DNA of 64,000 nt from Bdellovibrionales bacterium. Lineage in GTDB: Bacteria; Bdellovibrionota; UBA2428. The notes beneath the pieces were generated by a model that made no database searches, had not been told where the DNA came from, and was given only the letters and a program-made list of their open reading frames with translations. The stretch spans positions 22,188 through 86,187 of the forward strand of contig JAFEAR010000198.1 in assembly GCA_018266335.1 (NCBI GenBank). Direction: 5' to 3'. Shown one piece after another: positions 59,920 to 64,000 of the stretch. Both the position numbers and the translations under genes were made by a program. Numbering within the stretch: the first letter of the stretch is position 1; the number at the start of each line of letters is the position of its first letter.

Positions 59920-61202
59920 ACATAGGTGACAAGTTGTTATCACCACATGGGTGACATTTTGAGGTAACCGTTCCTGCTACAGGAGGAGCGGCAGATGCCT
60001 TGGAAAGTGAGTCAGCTTGTGAGCGAACGAATGAAGCTAATACTACGAATTGAGCAAGGGGAGCCGATCAGTGCCCTGTGCCGGGAGTTCGGGATTTCCC
60101 GTAAGACCGGTTACAAGTTTTTGGAGCGCTATAGGCGATACGGGATCGAGGGCTTAAGTGACCAAACGCGCGCTCCGATCACGAGCCCCTCCCGGACTTC
60201 ACAGGCGGTCGAACATCGAGTTCTTGAGCTAAAGGAGCGATACCCCGATTGGGGGGCCAGGAAGATTCGGGCAAGACTTCCGACGGCTGAAGAACTTGGG
60301 TGCAAAGTTCCATGCGTTATCACGATTCACCGTATGCTTCGCAAGCATGGCAAAGTGGCGACCAAAAAACAGCGAAGAGCTGGACATGCCGCTTTTCGTT
60401 CGGAGAAAATCAGATCGACTTCGGCTCCGAACGAAATTTGGACGCTCGACTTCAAGGGACAGTTCCGCACACGCGATAGCTGTTTATGCTACCCGCTGAC
60501 CTTGTCCGATCATTTTTCAAGGTATTTGCTTGTCTGCGAAGCTCTCGAGAATACGCGCTCGAAGCCAGCAGAAATTGCGCTCACAGAAGCCTTCGATACC
60601 TATGGCCTTCCGGACGCCATACTTTCGGACAACGGATGTCCGTTTGGCTCGCGAGGAATCTTCGGCCTATCGCGCTTGTCGCTGTGGTTGATGCGTTTGG
60701 AGGTCGACGTTCTTCGAATTGAACCAGGCCATCCCGAACAAAATGGCCGGCACGAACGAATGCATTTAACCCTCAAGCGCGCCACAACTCGCCCAGCGGC
60801 AAACAATAGTCTTCAGCAGCAAGAACGATTTGATCGCTTCCGCCGTGAATACAACGAAGAGCGACCTCACGAAGCCTTGGGAATGAAAACTCCGGGCTCC
60901 GTATGGAATCGACCGACTCGGAAGATGCCTACTACTTTGCCTGACCCCAATTATGGCAACGAGGACCTTGTTCGTTTGGTTGGCGCCAACGGACAGGTTC
61001 ACCTGCGAAACAGCAAAGCCTTTTTCCTCAGTGGGGCCTTCGAGAATCAGCCTGTTGCGCTGACAGAGACCGAGGAGAATCTTTGGAGAGTGAAGTTTAT
61101 GAACTACGAGTTGGGCTTTGTTGACGAAAAAACGGGAACATTCAACCCCAACAAGTTTTTAACCCTGTCACCTATGTCCTGCTAACAAAGTGTTACCTAT
61201 GT
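59920..61202 (+). mobile_element. IS481-family insertion sequence
   Basis: A 1283-bp element with imperfect 37-bp terminal inverted repeats (59920-59956 and 61166-61202, 30 of 37 matching). Each repeat holds two copies of ACATRGGTGACA-like sequence, probably two transposase contact points. The ends are ACATAGG and CCTATGT. No target duplication is obvious in the flanks, so the insertion may be old or the flanks rearranged. It carries one transposase gene. Confidence 0.88.
59995..61185 (+). CDS. IS481-family transposase
   Basis: A 396-residue DDE transposase. Residues about 5-60 are a helix-turn-helix (ISALCREFGISRKTGYKFL), followed by a second HTH region and an integrase-core domain with Asp152 (TLDFKGQF), Asp212 (LSDNG) and the E of NGRHERMH (Glu254). 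The C-terminal tail after the NEERPHEALGMKTP motif is of normal length. The stop codon lies inside the right terminal repeat, as in many compact IS elements. The reading frame is intact, so it may be active. Confidence 0.95.
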   Translation: MPWKVSQLVSERMKLILRIEQGEPISALCREFGISRKTGYKFLERYRRYGIEGLSDQTRAPITSPSRTSQAVEHRVLELKERYPDWGARKIRARLPTAEELGCKVPCVITIHRMLRKHGKVATKKQRRAGHAAFRSEKIRSTSAPNEIWTLDFKGQFRTRDSCLCYPLTLSDHFSRYLLVCEALENTRSKPAEIALTEAFDTYGLPDAILSDNGCPFGSRGIFGLSRLSLWLMRLEVDVLRIEPGHPEQNGRHERMHLTLKRATTRPAANNSLQQQERFDRFRREYNEERPHEALGMKTPGSVWNRPTRKMPTTLPDPNYGNEDLVRLVGANGQVHLRNSKAFFLSGAFENQPVALTETEENLWRVKFMNYELGFVDEKTGTFNPNKFLTLSPMSC

Positions 61203-61312
61203 TTGGTCTTGCACAGCGAACGCTCGACCCGGCGAATTCGGATCAGCTCCCCTTAAAATTGGGTTTGAATTTTGCTTGCTTGCTTCGAATTTCGTTTTGA
61301 AGACGAAAGAGA

Positions 61313-61334
61313 TTGGTGCCTGAAGGCGGGATCG
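61313..61334. repeat. attR: direct repeat at the tRNA-Met 3' end
   Basis: This is the right copy of the 22-bp repeat (21 of 22 matching 53148-53169). It forms the 3' end of the intact tRNA gene, so the element supplied the end that keeps the tRNA functional. Confidence 0.85.
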
Positions 61335-61390
61335 AACCGCCGACCTGCGGGTTATGAATCCGCCGCTCTCACCATCTGAGCTACCCAGGC
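61314..61390 (-). tRNA. tRNA-Met (anticodon CAT), CCA encoded
   Basis: A 77-nt cloverleaf: acceptor GCCTGGG paired with TTCAGGC (two G-U), T8-A9, D-arm GCTC/GAGC, anticodon loop TTCATAA, variable AGGTC, T-arm GGCGG/CCGCC with TTCGATC, then A73 and CCA. The pair next to the anticodon loop (A31, C39) is mismatched. The acceptor begins with a proper G-C pair, so it is more like an elongator than an initiator; it could also be a tRNA-Ile with a modified CAT anticodon. Its 3' end is the integration target of the adjacent element. Confidence 0.9.
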
Positions 61391-61489
61391 ACTTTTCGCA
61401 AACAACGCGGTGCTATCAAAGCTTGCGCGTCGGGGCAATATGGGAATGGTTCGCCCCGTGTTATGTTTTTGACAGGAGGATCTCACCCT

Positions 61490-62683
61490 ATGAAAACACT
61501 GCTTTTGAGCGCTCTGGCCATGGCTGGTCTTTCGTCCGATTTCGTCCCGCCCCAGGCCGTTAAGGGCAGCGTGCAGGGCTTCACCAATCTTAGCTCCGAC
61601 GGCTTCATCGACGGCGCCATTGTGGTCCCTTCCATCTCGGCCACCAACCTGATTAGCCTGCAGCTGGGCGGCCTGCTGGCCCCCAACGAAACCCTCAATG
61701 CCGGCCCCATCACGGCCAAGGTACCGGGCAACCTGTACATTCCGGAACAAACCGAAGTCTACGGCTTCCCCATCACCCTTTCCAAGCCCAGCTTCACCAC
61801 CTACCAAACTCCGGGCAAGCCCAACGAGCTGGCCGCCGTGGCCTTTCGCGGCGACATCAACAACCTGGCCCAGGTGGGCCAAAGCGGCGCGCCCTACACG
61901 CGCCTGATTCCCTTCGTGAAGGTTACCCAAATGGCCTTCGCGACCGAGCGCGATTGGACCACCGTGGCCCAACCCATCGGCCTGCAGTTGGCTTACAAGC
62001 CCGCTAAGACCCTCAGCTACCAGTGGTCGCACTCGGCCCCGCCCTCTAACGCCACCGACATTGCGCTGGCCTTCCAACAAACGCCCGCACAGCGCTGGAT
62101 GCTGAGCGACTTTGCTGCCGGAACGCTGAGCAGCGGCAAGATTGGCTCCATGCCCAACTTCCAACCCAACATGAAGGTGCTGATTGGCCGCGTGTACGAT
62201 TCGCCCGTCGAGAACGATCGCTATCCCGGCAGCGCCTCGGTGTACGTCGTAACGGCGAGCAACACGGACAGCGTTTCGTTGAGCGGTGTGCCCGAGCAAC
62301 TTACGGGCGCCGCCCTGAACGGCACGCGCCTGAGCTGGAACCCCATCCATCAGCAAGGCTGGATGGCCGTGCTGCGCGCAACCAAAGACATGTTCCGCCA
62401 GCCCGAAGTTCCCTACAGCTGGCTCTCGCTGGGCCTGGCCAACCTGACGCCCACCGTGGCCTCGCTCATGGCGCCGCTGCCAAATGCACTGGAAGCTTGG
62501 GTTGCGCCGGATTCGGGCAGCTTCGAGCTGACGCGTCCGTTGGGCACCGATAAAATGATGCTCGTGTTTGTGGGCACCGACCAAGCGGTCGAGGCTCCCA
62601 TTCCGCAATTCGCAGATGCCGAACCCGCTATCTTTACGCACGCAACGGAACTGCGCTTCGCTCGGGTGCTCTCCGTACAATGA
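61490..62683 (+). CDS. Exported protein of unknown function
   Basis: A 397-residue protein started at ATG 61490 with AGGAGG about 11 bp upstream and a signal peptide MKTLLLSALAMAGLSSDF. The mature protein is Pro/Ala/Leu-rich and mostly beta, with repeated ITLSKPSF, VAFRGDI and LTRPLGTDKMMLVFVG strands; no family was recognised. It overlaps the following lipoprotein gene by 4 bp (ATGA), so the two products are made together and may form an envelope complex. Confidence 0.65.
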   Translation: MKTLLLSALAMAGLSSDFVPPQAVKGSVQGFTNLSSDGFIDGAIVVPSISATNLISLQLGGLLAPNETLNAGPITAKVPGNLYIPEQTEVYGFPITLSKPSFTTYQTPGKPNELAAVAFRGDINNLAQVGQSGAPYTRLIPFVKVTQMAFATERDWTTVAQPIGLQLAYKPAKTLSYQWSHSAPPSNATDIALAFQQTPAQRWMLSDFAAGTLSSGKIGSMPNFQPNMKVLIGRVYDSPVENDRYPGSASVYVVTASNTDSVSLSGVPEQLTGAALNGTRLSWNPIHQQGWMAVLRATKDMFRQPEVPYSWLSLGLANLTPTVASLMAPLPNALEAWVAPDSGSFELTRPLGTDKMMLVFVGTDQAVEAPIPQFADAEPAIFTHATELRFARVLSVQ

Positions 62684-63192
62684 AACGCTTAGCGCTGCTC
62701 ACGGCCACCGCACTTACTCTGCTGGGCGCGGGCGGCTGCGCCTCGAACAGCGTGTCCAAGCGTCCGCTCGATTTGCCCTTCTACCAAGTTTACCAAGGCA
62801 CTTACGATTCGGTGTGGAACGCCACCGTGCGCGTGCTGGACATTTACAGCATCACCGTGGCCTCGCGCGATGCTGGCCTGCTGCAAACCGAATGGTCCGA
62901 TTTTCGCTACAACCGCGAGCTCTATGAAGTGCCCGACAAAATCGACCACCTCGAAGAAGTTCGGTACCGGCTAAAAATTAAACTCTCCAAAGGCATCGTC
63001 AGCCAAACCGGCCAGCCGGCCGTGCGCGTGCAAGTGACCAAAGAACTTGAAGAGTACAAAAACTTTTTCACCGATTGGCAGCGCATGCCCACGGACGAGA
63101 TGGAAGAGAAAGTTATTCTCTACCGCATTGGTCACCGGATACGCATCACGGATGCACTCAAGCGCAAGACCGTGGGCTCGGGCCACAATTAG
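62680..63192 (+). CDS. Lipoprotein of unknown function, translationally coupled to previous gene
   Basis: A 170-residue protein with lipobox GAGGC after MKRLALLTATALTLL, so it is lipidated. The mature domain (FYQVYQGTYDSVWNATVRVL, then DAGLLQTEWSDF, VRVQVTKELEEYKNFF) resembles the BamC/DUF-type domain that reads as TYDSVWNAT-strand-helix in many envelope lipoproteins. It overlaps the previous gene by 4 bp and converges on the HEAT-like gene with a 4-bp overlap. Confidence 0.65.
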   Translation: MKRLALLTATALTLLGAGGCASNSVSKRPLDLPFYQVYQGTYDSVWNATVRVLDIYSITVASRDAGLLQTEWSDFRYNRELYEVPDKIDHLEEVRYRLKIKLSKGIVSQTGQPAVRVQVTKELEEYKNFFTDWQRMPTDEMEEKVILYRIGHRIRITDALKRKTVGSGHN

Positions 63193-63854
63193 AGTTCGTC
63201 GTAAGCGGACGTATCCCAGTTTTTAAGCAGGGCTCGCACTTCGCCGTTGGCGTCGGCTTCGGCCGCATGGCGCAGTTTGCGCGAAGGCTTGAGCGAGCCC
63301 TCGCGCATGGCAGTCAAAATGGTTGTGCGAATAAAAAGGCCTTCGCCCTCCACGCCGTTCTTTGGGTCCAAGAAGGCCGACTCCAAATCGCCGCCCCAGT
63401 AGCTAGCTTCATTTTTGCGCATGCGCAGAATGCGCCGAATCGACTCCACCGCGCCATCGCGCACGAGGAGCGAGGGATCCTGCCGCAGGGCCGTGCGCAG
63501 AACACTCCGCGCCCGCATACGCACTTTCACGGCGTCCTTGCCGAGCGCACGCTCCGTGGGCGATCCCGACTCAAAAATTTGCGACAGCGCCGACACCACC
63601 GCCAAACGGTGCTGCCACTCAAAGGCGCGCGAGGGTTCCATGGTCGATACGCGCACGCGATCGTCCGCAAAGAGCTGCTCCGCAATGTGCAACAAACGGC
63701 GCGGCTGCTCTTGCGCCAGAACAATAAAGCTATCCAGCATCCATTTGGCGTGCTGCTTGGGCGCCGCCGGCGGATCGACCGTGGTGGGCGCAGCGAAGGC
63801 CGACGAGACTACGCTCGCGCTGAAAAGCCAACGCACCGAATGCCGAGCAATCAT
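63189..63854 (-). CDS. Exported HEAT-like repeat protein
   Basis: A 221-residue protein with a signal peptide (residues 1-22, ending AFA). The mature part is all-helical with HEAT-like pairs such as RRLLHIAEQLFADDRV, RLAVVSALSQIFESGSPTER, RSVLRTALRQDPSLLVRDGAVESIRRI. HEAT-type scaffolds bind other proteins. Its ATG overlaps the upstream stop codon (ATGA), so it is coupled to the partial gene at the window edge. Confidence 0.7.
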   Translation of the reverse strand: MIARHSVRWLFSASVVSSAFAAPTTVDPPAAPKQHAKWMLDSFIVLAQEQPRRLLHIAEQLFADDRVRVSTMEPSRAFEWQHRLAVVSALSQIFESGSPTERALGKDAVKVRMRARSVLRTALRQDPSLLVRDGAVESIRRILRMRKNEASYWGGDLESAFLDPKNGVEGEGLFIRTTILTAMREGSLKPSRKLRHAAEADANGEVRALLKNWDTSAYDEL

Positions 63855-64000
63855 GATTTGTTTTCGCCCAAAACTTTTTGGAATTCAGCCATGAGCTTGT
63901 CGTCCGAGGTGCCCGACTCTGCCAGAGCTTCCAGATCTTCTGGAGTTACGGTGTTCGGACTGAGCGTAGGTTCTTCGGGAATTTTATCTGCCACAAAACC
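63851..64000 (-). CDS. C-terminal end of a gene extending beyond the window
   Basis: An open frame enters from the right edge and stops at TGA (63851-63853). The visible 49 residues, ending LMAEFQKVLGENKS, are acidic and include EEPTLSPNTVTPEDLEALAE. The stop overlaps the start of the HEAT-like gene by 4 bp. A GTG at 63992-63994 could be an internal start, but the frame may continue beyond the window. Function unknown. Confidence 0.55.
   Translation of the reverse strand, partial: GFVADKIPEEPTLSPNTVTPEDLEALAESGTSDDKLMAEFQKVLGENKS

Larger units (their letters stand above)
53148..61334. mobile_element. Integrative element in the 3' end of tRNA-Met
   Basis: An approximately 8.2-kb insertion bounded by direct repeats of the tRNA 3' end. 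It carries an integrase next to the left repeat, an excisionase-like HTH protein, a replication-relaxation-like protein, a candidate toxin, an HTH-like/nuclease operon, an XRE-ImmA pair and small genes. The genes are more AT-rich and less overlapping than the chromosome around them. An IS481-family element has inserted between the cargo and the right repeat. No conjugation or capsid genes are present, so it is a small integrative or satellite-like element. Confidence 0.85.

Noticed and set aside
59905..61215. Target-site duplication for the IS481 element
   Set aside because: Left flank (GGTTCCAGT) and right flank (TTGGTCTTG) share no convincing direct repeat.
61352..62680. 442-codon open frame on the minus strand across the tRNA and the 61490 gene
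   Set aside because: It runs through a tRNA gene and opposite a gene with a signal peptide; composition is typical of an antisense shadow.

Overview
The window (about 58% G+C by eye, tightly packed, many 1-4 bp gene overlaps) looks like a chromosome segment from a Gram-negative bacterium of the Bdellovibrionota/Oligoflexia type. That placement is an inference from the mix of genes: heptose epimerase HldD, Pal and FadL-type barrels show an outer membrane with LPS; EF-G carries the [10 protein letters not shown]-loop of the mitochondrial/spirochaete-planctomycete-delta group; and an unusually large share of genes encode exported proteins with no close textbook name. No rRNA or CRISPR array was seen. 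One tRNA gene (Met, CAT) is present.

Layout. 1-6.2 kb: glycine-rich C-terminus, a barrel protein, an FHA membrane protein, EF-G with its terminator, and an ABM-methyltransferase fusion. 6.3-17.2 kb: hldD and an SDR; bolA-grxD-methyltransferase; a SIMPL protein; a 53-residue gene found by eye; fadL-aacS (fatty acid uptake next to acetoacetyl-CoA synthetase); an ATP-grasp enzyme, proline iminopeptidase and a Spinster-like MFS carrier. 17.3-27.1 kb: mostly exported proteins, including three paralogues that resemble SleB-type cell-wall hydrolases and an ALDH3-like dehydrogenase. 27.2-35.4 kb: a CheB homologue lacking its catalytic His, an isolated nuoI, an HPPD-like dioxygenase, smpB, DUF502, a FadL-like barrel, and the operon pal-DUF4398-cpoB-like-tsaD-rsmA, in which tsaD appears to start at CTG. 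35.5-47.2 kb: a huge outer-membrane metalloprotease-barrel, polyphosphate kinase, thiN-murD-murF, exported proteins and a DUF3095 protein with a missing N-terminus. 47.4-52.7 kb: two tandem beta-helix surface proteins sharing a C-terminal motif, a 35-residue membrane peptide with a strong terminator, and an exported Fic protein.

53.1-61.3 kb is an integrated element of about 8.2 kb sitting in the 3' end of the tRNA-Met gene. It has a tyrosine integrase and excisionase-like gene at the left, near-identical 22-bp att repeats at both ends (with similarity continuing 60 bp outward on the downstream side), a perfect 26-bp inverted repeat, a replication-relaxation-like protein, a candidate toxin divergent from an HTH-like gene that is operonic with a zinc-ribbon/PD-(D/E)XK nuclease, an XRE-ImmA switch, a SinR/Cas2-like protein, and an IS481-family insertion (59920-61202) with 37-bp ends at the right edge. 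This cargo is the best candidate in the window for an undescribed module. 61.4-64 kb returns to chromosomal exported proteins and lipoproteins.

Most start sites below were chosen from overlaps, Shine-Dalgarno sequences and signal peptides rather than from the longest open frame.
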